Of a stretch of 64,000 nt of DNA, positions 10,891 to 21,560 are shown piece by piece. The notes beneath the pieces are model-generated. The model was given only the letters and a program-made list of their open reading frames with translations. It had not been told where the DNA came from and did no database searches. The stretch comes from Xanthostigma xanthostigma. Lineage: Eukaryota > Arthropoda > Insecta > Raphidioptera > Raphidiidae. Position 1 is the first letter of the stretch; the number at the start of each line of letters is the position of its first letter. Location of the stretch: the NCBI GenBank assembly GCA_963575645.1, contig OY754469.1, positions 13,472,001 to 13,536,000 on the forward strand, given 5' to 3'. Made by a program: the position numbers and the translations under genes.

Positions 10891-13640
10891 ATACCTTTTA
10901 CTGCGCTAATTTTTTTACAAATTTTAGCTGTACTCGTTTAAGGGAGGGTCAGTTTTTTGGTTACATAAAATTCTGAGAAATCTGATATCAGACGTCGAAC
11001 GAGATCGAAAGAAAAGCAAACACTAAGATTTATAATGTATTCCTTTCCAATATATCTATACAATTGTAATCATGGTGTATCATCACAATATCTGATTGGG
11101 CAGATACAAATTATCGAAAACGGAATTTTCTTGAAGAGAAACGTGTATTTAATGCCGGCCATATCATAAAATTAGGAAAAAATTCATCTGAAACAGAATC
11201 TTCAAGTAAGATGAATTTTACTGCTTTCTGTTTACAAACTTCCGATTTAAAGAGTAAACCACATGAAATAAAAAAATGTAAATGGAGATAATTATATCAA
11301 TGCAGTGTTTATGAACTTTACAAACATATTATTGAAACATTCCTTTATTGTAACACGTAAGTTCCTAACCTAAGAATAGTCATCTGTCATAATGTATTTT
11401 CAGTTTGAAGTTAACTTAATTTTTTTCCATCATTATTCTTAATGTTAATTAATAATAATAACTATTTAACAACTTTTTATTTATTTTTGCACGAGGTGAA
11501 AACATCGCGGGTTCCATAATGAGTCATTTATTAATTTATTCAACGTTTTTTATTATTATAGTAAAAAAAATCACGATTAAAAGTACTGATTCACAAGTAC
11601 GATTCATAATCATGTTTACCACAAGTTAGTTGTAAGTTTCGCCGCCAGATAGAGTAGTCCATATCGCGGATCCCAATAGAGATTATTTGTTTATTCTAGT
11701 GCAAAATATGCTCCCCTGATCCACGGTTGCGTTGCAACACAACCCAACAGAAAAATATGTTCGCAGCTTAACTGCTACTCTGTAATAATTCAGTCAATTT
11801 CTTCGCGGAACATCTAAACATATCATAAGTTTAGCTGAATAATAGTCTACGACTATTGTTATCTCAAACAATATTTTTTACAATAAAAAACTAATTTTTC
11901 CACGCACAACTTCAGTGTCAAGTCTGGTGGGAATAAGACAACAAGAACGCAGAACCGGTCGATCTGGTACCATTAATCGTACAGTTATATGTTTATCCAG
12001 ACCGCCGCAACTTGGCCACCACACATTGCAGCCAACCTTCCGCTCTATTGGAAACCGCAGTTGGCCCCAAAGACAAGACATATTTCCAAATTAGCGTCTT
12101 GTTTCATTGTTCGGATATTCGTGTCCGTCGTGCCACCGACGCGGCGTGCGTCTAGCTGTTTTATTTGAACGAGAAACATCCAAATCGGAAAACACATATA
12201 GAACTAACAACGGATTCTCATTCCCTATAGAAGCACATTTATACAGCATCCACCAAATGTATTCGTCTAATTAATTATTAATTGAAATTAATTATTACCT
12301 AAAAATGTGCACGGCCAAAGCAAAGAGGATTGTCGTCCAACTTAAATCGGGTTATTATCAAAATCCAAATTAACACAATAATTATTATTTTAATAAATAT
12401 ATAATTTTAATCCTCAAATAGTAAATTTCAATAACAATTGAGCCACGATTTTTTTTATATCCCCGGAATCTAGATCTATCCAGTCTATGAATTATCCTTA
12501 ATAACCTAATAAAAGGTCCAGTATTTAACATTTGTTTCAAATGATCTTGTCAGGATTATAGATACATATTGTTAATTATAGGCAACACAAGTCATTAGCG
12601 TCTTAAGCAGGATTATAAACAACTTGGGAATTAATAGGTACCGGATCTAAAAATAATTAATACGCATTCCTATATATATTAGATTAATTATTCAACCGAT
12701 ATGAATATTAAATAACTAGTCGCATTTATATCCTCGTTACGAAAAAAACGAAAGAACAACTACACATATGATGTTCGCTGTGTACAAAATATTAAAGTTC
12801 TTCCATAAAATCAACTGAAAACATCGGGTCGATTGTATATTTTATTTCTCTGTGTGTATTCTCTTTTTTGTGATAATCTTACAACTCGACTAGCCATAAG
12901 TAGTATTATTACACGATGTTTGTTTATCAAGAAGCATAATATCTCATGCCCATATCCACCGAACACTATTAAAGATAGAAGTTACAATCTTGCAACAAAT
13001 TTATTCGTTAGAATAAAAGTTACTTTCAATTCACCAAGCAAATTATCAGGTAGAAAAGTTAGTTAAAAAATAAATATACACTGCATTATACTTCTTGCTT
13101 TTTTATTGAATATTTTGACAAAATAATAATGTTTTATTCAAACCCAATTGCATACAAAACTTCCACTAACTTTAATGTTATACAACTGTATACTTCACAA
13201 AAGGTTAACAGCACATCAATAAATTCACAAGAGTAAACTGTAGATATAATCCTCTACGTTTATAAATTTAGAGTTGTACTTATAAAAATTTGGAAGCATG
13301 TTAATTGTAAAAGGTAAACTTTTAAATGTAAAGAAAAACCATTCCAAAATTGTAAAAATTTTTTATTAAATTATAAGCGCTTTCGACCTAAGTCATCATC
13401 AGATAAAATTATTTCTCACACAATGAATGTATAATTTGCTACATCTTAATGGAATTGTTAGACATTTTTTTAAAAATTATGAAAAATGACAAATACTAGC
13501 TATTTTTGAAGGGTAAGGGAAAGCCAAGTATAGATTAGTGACATAAATTGTAGAACTGTATAATTTGTTTATATACCTAAGTTGTTATTTTCAATGTTAC
13601 TAAAAATTAAAATTAAATTATTTATTTTTTATTTTAAATT
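10891..13640. other. Unassigned DNA with one GC-richer island
   Basis: Mostly AT-rich and featureless. The segment 11920-12190 is clearly GC-richer and holds a - strand ATG frame of 67 codons (11878-12081) without family resemblance. It might be a first exon or promoter of a gene whose other exons are not visible, or a decayed element. Near 13370-13405 the - strand reads CTGATGATGACTTAGGTC then GAAAGCGC, a hammerhead-like core discussed in the findings. Confidence 0.4.
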
Positions 13641-13790
13641 CCTTACAGCCCGTCGAAAGTACGTATTTCCGTAACCAGTGCGTGTAATCTCACCAACGCA
13701 TTAAATGTTAGACTGTCGTGTAAGTACTTTCGACCGAGGTATGAAGAAAAATTGTTTTCTCATACCAAGAAAAATTTACAGATCGATACT
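13641..13790 (+). repeat. Dispersed repeat shared with 25755-25875
   Basis: The phrases CCCGTCGAAAGTACG, GTAATCTCACCAACG, AAATGTTAGACT and GAGGTATGAAGAAAAA occur here in the same order as in 25755-25875. The second copy directly abuts the TAACGTTCC family. The family is not recognised. Confidence 0.5.
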
Positions 13791-14384
13791 CCGTTACTAT
13801 TTTATTTATTAGTATTAAGGGCTAATTCTTACAAGATGAAACTGTGATACGACAAATTTATATACTCGTTCAACAATATTAACATATTTAAAAATAAAAT
13901 TGAGTGACTTTTGAAGTAAAATTTTTCAAACACTTCAAGAGACCCATTAATATAATTAATTAACGGTACTGTGCTCCTAAAGTCGCGATTGTTCTAGTAA
14001 ATTCAGGACGGGCGGCAACCCTCACTGAGAAAGAAGAAAAACGTAAACAAAAATAATAAACACGGAAAGCAAAACACGCAGAAGTCTGGTATGTAATATA
14101 CCTACGTAGGTATGTATGCAATGTACCTACCACTGCTGTTGCCACTTCTATGTCCCACCATGTGTCCCATAATATTACACTATACGTAGTGTCTACTATC
14201 TAGGGAGAATAGAAAACACAGTTATATTATTGTGTAGTTGTGGGGAAAGGAAAAGTATTTTATAAAGCCTAATTTACACGAATCAAATTTCAAAACGAAA
14301 TAATCAAAAACTTCTAAATCTCAAAAAATATAAATCTCATGAAATTCCTGCAGTATTCACTCATTATAGTGGCAATATATATAT
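13791..14384. other. Unassigned AT-rich DNA
   Basis: No gene or repeat boundary is visible. Confidence 0.5.
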
Positions 14385-14774
14385 TTATTCAACACGCGTG
14401 AGTAATATGTAATTTCGGGGCCCTGCTAAACGTGGGAGAAATAATATATTACTTCACTAGTGTAATAATGAATTTTCTGGCGTGGGAGAAATAATATATT
14501 ACTTCACTAGTGTAATAATGAATTTTCTGGACCAATAGAAACTCAGTAGCAAGCCCAAGCGCTAAATAATGAAAAAAACTGCAAGTAGCTTCTGGACCAA
14601 TAGGAACGTGGTAGGCGGTATTGTATACTTATATGAAAACAGCATCGCAATTCAGCGAAATCATGGCAATCTTGTGTATACACTGACGGTGGTACGTCAA
14701 TCAATGAAGTGATTTATTATTTTTCCCTCTTTTATCAAGGCCCCGATTACATATTACTCCTGCTAGTTGAATAA
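14385..14774 (+). mobile_element. MITE module A (copy 1) with 50-bp internal duplication
   Basis: The terminal inverted repeats are TTATTCAACACGCGTGAG, then TAATATGTAATTTCGGGGCC, at the left, and the complement GGCCCCGATTACATATTACT, then TAGTTGAATAA, at the right. An exact 50-bp tandem duplication (14431-14480 and 14481-14530) is present only in this copy. Related copies lie at 23175-23546 and 23647-23966. In all three, module A is followed immediately by module B. Confidence 0.75.
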
Positions 14775-14905
14775 AGTATTATGTGCGACTATTGATCGAA
14801 GGAGAATATTCCACTCGCGTGCGTTTTACCGCACTCGCTGCGCTCGTGCGGCAAATTTCACGCTCATGGAATCTTCTCCTTCTCTCACTAGTCGCACAAT
14901 ATACT
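14775..14905 (+). mobile_element. MITE module B (copy 1)
   Basis: Left end AGTATTATGTGCGACT and right end AGTCGCACAATATACT form inverted termini. The identity continues inward to GAAGGAGAATATTCCA and GGAATCTTCTCCTTC. The GC-rich centre (CGCACTCGCTGCGCTCGTGCGG) is itself partly palindromic. Further copies are at 23547-23645 and 23967-24054, and a minimal relative at 29546-29597. The constant A-B order suggests a single composite unit. Confidence 0.65.
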
Positions 14906-15090
14906 ATTTTTATAAATTGCAACTATCAAAAATGAATTATGTAGATTATTATAGACTTTTTATTTTTAATAGTTTGTAACACGTATAACAATTGCGTATG
15001 TGTGAATTTGTGATTGCCTAGCACTAGCTCAACACTATGCTACATATCGTTAATACTAAACACTAAACACTAAAGTTATTAGGTGATTGA

Positions 15091-15145
15091 CCCCACGTTG
15101 GGCGCCAATTTGTAACATTTTTATTAGTTTGCTAATATAAAAAAA
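15091..15145 (-). mobile_element. Decayed LTR end with primer-binding site
   Basis: On the - strand, 15107-15091 reads TGGCGCCCAACGTGGGG, the classic primer-binding site of many insect Ty3/Gypsy-type elements. It is preceded by an LTR-like end finishing TGTTACA plus a 3-nt spacer. Only about 35 bp of LTR remains before the neighbouring element at 15151, and no gag or pol is visible downstream (15090 toward 14906). It is a fragment left by recombination or truncation. Confidence 0.6.
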
Positions 15146-15150
15146 AACTA

Positions 15151-15690
15151 CCTAGTGCGAGTCTGACTCGCGCACCAAGGGTTCCGTACAAACTTGTAGG
15201 TATATGTAAATAGTTCGTCTATCATGGGAATCGAATCTCGAAGATTTTTCCCGCATAGCCGTTGGAAAATTGCCCCCATACATCGACAAACGTAGCGGTC
15301 AGTTTGCCAACTAAGCGCATAATTGCAATAAGTTCAGATGGACTACTGAACTGTATTGTACCTTGTGGCTGTATCTGATAGCCTAGTTGTCGTGCCTTGT
15401 TGTATGCGAGAGTTCTCATATTGTGCTGTAGCGGACGCTTGTTCTGTTTTAGAACTGTTACTGTGTACGTGCGTAGCATGTTGTTGCGGCTTAAAAACAT
15501 TTTTTTTGTGACGTAGCTACAAATTTACGGTTTTCGGATTTTTCCCTTTACTTATGCTGTAAGATATTGCTTCTTGCCAAATTTCGTGATTCTAGAAGTA
15601 CACTATAGGTTTTGATTCCCAAGAGTATTGACAGACAAAGTGATCCTATAAGGATACCTTTTTTTCTTTTGAGGTACGGAACCCTAAAAA
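15151..15690 (-). mobile_element. GGAACCCT-family terminal-repeat element carrying an ORF
   Basis: AAGGGTTCCGTAC (15178-15190) and GTACGGAACCCT (15674-15685) are inverted termini. The left flank has the CTAGTGCGAG and CTGACTCGCGCACC phrases, and the right end has GTGATCCTATAAGGATACC. I recognise this repeat as very common in lepidopteran genomes. It contains an intact 92-codon frame on the - strand. A reverse copy with a broken frame is at 43492-44030, and related copies are at 33014-33526 and 9031-10036. The transposon class is unassigned. Confidence 0.7.
15222..15500 (-). CDS. Repeat-borne conserved open frame, function unknown
   Basis: An ATG-started frame of 92 codons lies inside the element 15151-15690. 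Readable phrases include MLRTYTVTVLKQ, MRTLAYNKARQLGYQIQ, TIQFSSPSEL and GKIFEIRFP. The copy at 43492-44030 keeps the same order of peptide phrases but in different frames and with stops. The frame has therefore decayed there, yet similarity over the coding part is as strong as at the termini. There is no signal peptide, membrane segment or zinc-binding pattern. It could be the remnant of a larger transposon protein or a captured gene. Not a host gene in my judgement. Confidence 0.4.
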   Translation of the reverse strand: MFLSRNNMLRTYTVTVLKQNKRPLQHNMRTLAYNKARQLGYQIQPQGTIQFSSPSELIAIMRLVGKLTATFVDVWGQFSNGYAGKIFEIRFP

Positions 15691-16414
15691 GACAAAATTC
15701 TATTAGAATTCAAAATAAAAATATGGAAGTATGGTTCAGATGTCATTATTTTTAAAGAGAACCTTGTATGTGCCCCGTACGAGGAAGGTATTGATTTCTT
15801 AACAGTCAACAGCAAAGAAACTTCAGCCTGTATTATAGAAAAAAAGCCCGATCCTGTTAAACGGAGGTACCAACTACCAGCAGCTATAGTGATAACGTGT
15901 GAATGCGTATTAGTGTTTTTCTTTTCTCATTCGCAACACAAAAAGAAAACCCATTTTACAGTTGGTATACGTGACTTTCCTACTTAACCGATACAAAACT
16001 AACTCAACATGCTTCTGTCTTGTAATTAGAAATCTTATTACAATTGTTTTATACAAACTTCGAGCACGTAAAATAAACCAGTTTTTTTTCTTTTCTTTTT
16101 CGTTAGCTTTTTAACTTTCAAAGTGAAAAAAGTTTTAGCTATTTTTAACTGCGCTATCAGAAAGACACTGAAAAAAAGACACGTTGAAATATATTTTGAA
16201 CTTATCAAAAATTACAAGGAAATTTTCGATGACAATAAAACTATTAATTAACTAATTATTAAAGACACTAAATTACGGATAAATAGTTGCTAATATTTCA
16301 AATTTTCAGACAATTTTTTTGTTCGGTAAATGTCAATAAACCAATCACAAAAGCTATTATCATATTTGTTGAAATGTTGCATATAGCTTCTAAATTTTTA
16401 AAGATATCGGTTAA
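15691..16414. other. Unassigned AT-rich DNA
   Basis: No gene or repeat end is visible apart from the flanks of the elements on either side. Confidence 0.5.
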
Positions 16415-16965
16415 TGCGACATCTGGCATTAGAAATATTTGGTATTTGATGATAACACAGATTATACTAGATAATATATACATTGATAAATTGCACATGG
16501 GTTGCCTAGCTAAATATCGTACCGAGGTTGTTTAAATTAATTGCGTTTAATTAAATAAATTCTAATTAACTTTTTTGGATCAACTTCCCCGATTTGTAAA
16601 TCATAAAAATCGAGTCTAAGATGAGAGAATATGACACAAGTAAACCGTTAACAACACAAACACAGAACACAACTATGTACAAGGTATGTTTATGTGGATG
16701 ATCTATATTTATATATAGAAACAATGGTAGATATATTACAATTCCTTGTGTCATATTCTCTCATTTTAGGCTCGATTTTTGTGATTAAAAAATCGGGGAT
16801 GTTGATCCAAAAAAGTTAATTAGAATTTATTTAATTTAACAGAATCGGTACGCGATTTAGCAAGGCAACCTATATGTGCGATTTATTAATGTATATATTA
16901 TCTAACATATAATCTTTGTCATCATCAAAATAACAGATGAGGGTATATATTTCTAATGCCGTCTC
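16415..16965. mobile_element. Long imperfect inverted repeat
   Basis: The left arm (about 16415-16645) and right arm (about 16743-16965) are reverse complements with scattered substitutions and indels. Matching phrases are TCTAATTAACTTTTTTGGAT and AATATGACACAAG, with complements at 16743-16830. GATAATATATACATT and the phrase around GGTTGCCT-GCTAAAT follow further out. The central 95 bp is unique. Open frames on both strands at 16287-16535 follow from the AT-rich palindrome and are not genes. Probably a foldback element of moderate age. Confidence 0.7.
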
Positions 16966-17439
16966 TTAGACTAGGTGTGTAATTCATTCCTCGCGTTTAA
17001 AAATGTGGTTATATTCAGTTAAACTATCTAGATGATAATAATAATTTCATAAACAGTAAATTATTTGAACCGTTTTAAAATTAAGTAAGTTTGAAGAAGT
17101 CGACATAAACTAAATAATGTGGGTATTTATCTCTAATAAACATAACATTATGCATGCCTGAATGTATATATATTTACATAACATACATTTTAGTATTGTA
17201 TAAACAAATTGATCAATAAAAAAAACAAAACCCTAATGCGTATTTTCATACAAAAACAATTCAGATGCTAACAGTGTTTGTTTTATGGCTGATTTGTTCC
17301 CGTTATTTAAAGAGAAGACAAGCTTTGCTTTCCCGTCTACATTCAGTCTATAATATGTGTGTATGTTTCATTCAGCATGGTTCAGAAATACATCAAGTCA
17401 CATTCCAGATGAAAGCCAGAATCTAGATTCTAGATTTTT
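16966..17439. other. Unassigned AT-rich DNA
   Basis: No supported gene or repeat. Confidence 0.5.
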
Positions 17440-17620
17440 ACGTCATCATTTAGATATACCATTCAAGATATCCAAGGTTAGATTTTTAATTTTTCTATTA
17501 TGCATTTATGTAGTTTTTTAACCTGGGTCCGTGGGAAAGTTTTGACTATGAAAAGGGGTCCGTGGGCAAGTTTTGAATATGAAAAGAGCTTCGTGGGTCA
17601 AAAGAGTTTGGGAACCATTG
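17440..17620 (-). mobile_element. hAT-like MITE fragment (GGTTCCCAAACT end)
   Basis: Read on the - strand from 17620, the end is CAATGGTTCCCAAACTCTTT followed by GACCCACGAAGC and repeated GGTCCGTGGG words (as complements). This matches the common animal hAT terminus of the form CAGTGGTTCCCAAACT. The other end is not resolved. Confidence 0.55.
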
Positions 17621-17639
17621 ATCTAGAGTACTTAACCAT

Positions 17640-17965
17640 TTTTATCGTAACATAATGCGGGACAGAGAGCCAGAAATTGTTTGTCTGAGAAAAGACTTTT
17701 TGTTTTGTACCCCCTGCACGAAAACAAATGACCTTTTTTAATAACCCAAATTTTAAAAACATAAATTTCCCCGAATGACCTTTTTTAGCAATTTAACTTT
17801 GACAAACACCTTACGCAATATACCTATTCAAATATTGTAAAATTCGCATAATAATGCGGGACATTTTCTGTAATCCGGCACATTTTCCGGGACACATTTT
17901 AATGCGGGACACACGGCTCCAATTCGGGATTGTCCAGGAAAATCCGGGACAGCTGGTCACCTTAC
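17640..17965 (-). mobile_element. hAT-like repeat with GTGACCAGCTGTCCCG end
   Basis: On the - strand from about 17965, it reads AAGGTGACCAGCTGTCCCGG, then ATTTTCCTGGACAATCCCG, followed by several GTCCCGCAT words. This resembles short non-autonomous elements with GTGACCA-TGTCCC ends that are scattered in many animal genomes. The + strand frame 17854-18075 across it is not a gene. Confidence 0.45.
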
Positions 17966-19694
17966 CAGAATCTCAACTTTCCTCAACGCAGACGTCACTC
18001 TCTGGTGATTCTGGTGATATGCAATTTTTCGGCAGAAATCTTACATTGATGTACCCGACTGCCCATGTTAAATAGTTCACAAAAACTAAGCACGTATTTG
18101 GTCATATTTGTCTTTCTCAACCATGGTGAATTAAATTTTTCACAGGACACGCATGTTTCCATTATTTTAATACACGTGTTTCACACATTTCCAATATCGG
18201 GTATCCTCATTTAGCCGACGAAGATTTAAAAATAGAATCATGGCATGTTGAATTACCAACAAAACTCAAATATAACTGAACAGAAAATAACAAAAAATTA
18301 TTTGACCGCGATTTCTCACCTCGATGGATAATGAGAACCACCCCCGGGGTACTGATAATCACGTAATAAAAAAGAGAAACATATATATCTATTTTATTTT
18401 ATAGCTATCTATCTGTAAAAAATAAAACGTTTAGTTATAAAAAATAAATTAATTTAATAGGAAAATTCGTTTAAAATGAAAGGATCATTTTATAAAAACA
18501 ATTGTTTTAAGAAAAAATAACTATTCCAAATTACCTTTAAATTAGTATACAAGCGCTTTTAAATAACAATTAATTTTTATTGGTACTAAGAAAGTATTAC
18601 ATAATATTAGGTGCGTATATTAGTGTAGGTACTGTAGAATTCAGTGATGTTAAAGATACGACTCGCGACCAGAATCTATGCAGTGAGGATTTTAGACACC
18701 TGAAATCAATGAGCTTATCAAAAACAAGTGACCTTAGTTGTTTGAATCCTCAAGCTCAAGATAATTTACCTTTCTAATTACCTTTATATGAAAATTGATT
18801 TAAACTCAACAAATAAAGATTTAAATTTAGTGTGTGTGTTTTAGTTTTTAATTTAGTTTGGCCCGCTAACACGCCCTAAATCTTATAAGTGGCCCTTTAG
18901 AAAAATCATTCTGACACCCTTGTTGTATATAATTGTAAAATTTACACTAAAAAGTGTACGTGCGGTATATAATCCACGGGTGCACTTTTATAACAAACGC
19001 AATGTTGTCAAAACTGGAATACAATACCAAACACCACCTATATAATTTTGCGTTGACCAAAAGGCAGTTCTGGAGCGTACCAACCGTATATACGTAAGTA
19101 CTCGGGGGAGTAAGAAGGGAGCAAAGGGCGGCAACGGATTGGGGTGGTTATCTCGTATTTTCTGTTCCTTATATATATGCCGATACATATCGACTCCTAT
19201 GACTAATACATATCGTGTGACCTCTCTTTTCCCGCGCGCCCCCCCCTTCATTCTCTATTGTACTCTTCTTTGATTCTCCATCGCCGACTTTTACTTATGT
19301 GTCCTAAATCAGTTTTGCCAATAGCTTTAAGGCTTCAAACACATGCACCCCATTTTTACGGAAAAAAAGTTGATTTGAGAGCTCAATGACTGACAAGGGT
19401 ATGACAAATAAAATGAAAATTGATATTATTGAATTGAAAATCTGGACATCTGTTGAAACAACTGACAACATACGATCTAACAGGTAAAATAAAAAACGTT
19501 TTTTTAAAAAACAAATAAAAATTGTAGCAAATGAAATTCCGTGTAAAACTGTATAATCAAATGTACCAAACCGCAATATTTAATTTTCGTTTGTGTTCAA
19601 AATCTATTTAATTTATTTTAGTTAGGTTTGCGGTAAGACACAAATATAGATTTTAAGTATGTTTGAAAGTACTTTAGAATTAATATTAATAATT
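17966..19694. other. Unassigned DNA
   Basis: Contains a 65-codon + frame (18580-18777) and a 90-codon - frame (19304-19576). The latter is strongly hydrophobic and could be a remnant of a multi-pass membrane protein exon, but it has no diagnostic motif. A short GGCCCGC-rich piece near 18860-18910 may be a hAT fragment. No firm feature. Confidence 0.35.
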
Positions 19695-19758
19695 GGTAGA
19701 AGTTTTTGGAAAAATCCGTGGCAATCCTACTGCCACGAATTTTTCCAAAAACCTCCTC
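19695..19758. repeat. Short hairpin
   Basis: The arms share GTTTTTGGAAAAATCCGTGGCA and the complement TGCCACGAATTTTTCCAAAAA around an 8-bp loop. It may be a minimal MITE. No related copy was seen in the window. Confidence 0.6.
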
Positions 19759-19808
19759 GAATAGTCTTCAAGAATCACAGTTGCTCTATTTAGTTAATTA
19801 GAGTTAAT

Positions 19809-20050
19809 TAACCGACTTCAAAAAAGGAGGAGGTTCTATGTTCGACTGTATATTTCTTTTATGTATATGTTCACCGATTTCTCCGTCAATTATGGACCGA
19901 TTTTCAAAATTCTTTTTTTATTCGAAAGAGTGCACTTCCGAGGTGGTCCCATCGGAACCAAGTCAGGATCTGATGGTGGAATCCGGAGAAATCGAGGGAA
20001 ACTCTCAAATTTTACCCATTGCAATACTTCATAAAATAACTGCATAATTT
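19809..20050 (+). mobile_element. ACCGACTTCAAAAA / GGAGGAGGTTCT repeat
   Basis: TTAACCGACTTCAAAAAAGG followed by AGGAGGTTCTATGTTCGACTG and a GTTCACCGATTTCTCCG phrase is a repeat I recognise as abundant in butterflies and moths, usually attributed to RTE-like LINE 3' ends. The same terminus occurs in reverse at 60130-60180. The 69-codon frame within it is incidental. Confidence 0.6.
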
Positions 20051-20081
20051 ATTGAGTAAATATCTAACACTAAAAAGAGAA

Positions 20082-20283
20082 AAAAAAAATTGAACCGACT
20101 TCAAAATATGCACTAAAAAGTAATAAAATAATTACAACTATTGTTATTTTTGGAGTCGGTGTTATTATTGCTAGATATATTGTAGTGTTTGCTTGGCTGA
20201 CACCGACTCCAAAAATAACACTAATTGTAATTATTTTATTACTTTTTAGTGCATATTTTGAAGTCGGTTCAATTTTTTTGTTA
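20082..20283. mobile_element. Foldback element with about 80-bp arms
   Basis: Arms about 20082-20161 and 20201-20283 are nearly exact reverse complements. They start AAAATTGAACCGACTTCAAA, pass through GCACTAAAAAGTAATAAAAT, and end at GGAGTCGGTG. The outer end (AATTTTTTTGTTAAAAA) is shared with the larger foldback at 59221-59707, so the two belong to one structural family. Confidence 0.75.
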
Positions 20284-21110
20284 AAAATAATTTATTTCAT
20301 GTAATAATCATATCATACATTTTATTGGTCTTTGTTGTGTAAAAGAGCCACGACAAATATTTAATTATTAGTTAACCATTCACTTGTTTATATATATCAC
20401 TTCCTTACAAGCCATCCTTAATATTAATTAATTATACAGGGACACAATAGAAGGATAATTTGTTAAAAATCAAAGACAGGTAATATTACATTTTTCATCA
20501 ATATATACGAATAAAAATTATTTTCTGTATTTAAATAATCAAACAATGTTTATTGTGCAACTTATTTTTGACGTTACAAAAAATATCATTCCACATGCTA
20601 CATACTTAATGATAGAATAGTCTCCAAGTCTTTAGTGGAAAAAAAATAAAATTTCATTATAAATAAAAATGCAATACAATAAACATGCAAAAAATATAAA
20701 TTATTTAAATGTTTCAATAAAAATTCAAGCGTTAGTTTTAAGAAGAATAAAATACAAAGCTGAAAAGAAAATATCTCGAAAATGTAGGAAGGAATAGATT
20801 AAAAAAACAAGAAGTCGGAATTATTTTATCCGTTTTTATATACAGACGATATAATCGAACAGTCGAATGGACTGTCAAATAAATCAGCAGAATAATAACA
20901 ATCATTTGTGATATGATGACATCTTTAAGGACTGTCGATGTATAAGATCTGAGATACAGCTAGATAGATGTAGAGAGAGGTAAGGGTGACTGCTTGCACG
21001 CTCTGTGAACATTACAATCGATAGTGAACCAACTATCTTATATTCACATTGAACAACATACATACTTTTTAACTCGATACGGTAACTATGGCTTACCCAA
21101 CATGCAACGT
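20284..21110. other. Unassigned AT-rich DNA
   Basis: Very AT-rich with poly-A/T runs. No gene or terminal repeat is visible. Confidence 0.5.
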
Positions 21111-21560
21111 CCATTTTTAACCGACTTAAAAAAAAATCATTTTTTTTTATGTGAAACGTCTATGTGAAACGCGTTTGGTTGGGAATAAAACCGTGCAATT
21201 GGGACGGCGTTACGTTTGTGTGCGTTGGATTAAACACGGATTTAGTTGAAGGCGACATCTAGATAACACGGCGAAATTTAGTTACAAGTTTAGTTGCTAC
21301 TATCGTTAGATGGCAGCGCGTGGCGTTTGTCTTGTGTATATACGTTGGATTATATTTTGGCTTTTGTTCAAGGCGACTACTAGATGAGAGGGCAAAATTT
21401 AGTTACCGGTCGATATCTAGTTACAAGACGATATTTTGTTACTAGAATTTCGTTAGTTTGCAGGACAAAATTTAGTTACTACAGTGCTAATGATCATTTG
21501 GTCGATGCGCCTTTTATGTTTTATTTTTGTGTTCGTTAATAAAAAAAGAAAAATTTTAAT
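21111..21560 (+). repeat. Region with repeated AATTTAGTTAC words
   Basis: The word AATTTAGTTAC or a close variant occurs at least four times (near 21268, 21393, 21415 and 21468). The phrases GCGTTTGTSTTGTGTATAT/CGTTGGATTA and AAGGCGAC-TAGAT occur twice, about 120 bp apart. The left boundary is a TTTAACCGACTTAAAAA terminus as in the repeat at 19809. I read it as a partly tandem, decayed LINE 3' region. Confidence 0.45.

Noticed and set aside
16287..16535. Open frames on both strands
   Set aside because: They overlap the left part of a long AT-rich inverted repeat, and frames on both strands of the same segment are a typical artefact.
19304..19576. Hydrophobic 90-codon frame on the - strand, possible chemoreceptor exon
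   Set aside because: Hydrophobicity is expected from T-rich codons. No diagnostic receptor motif or convincing splice sites were found.
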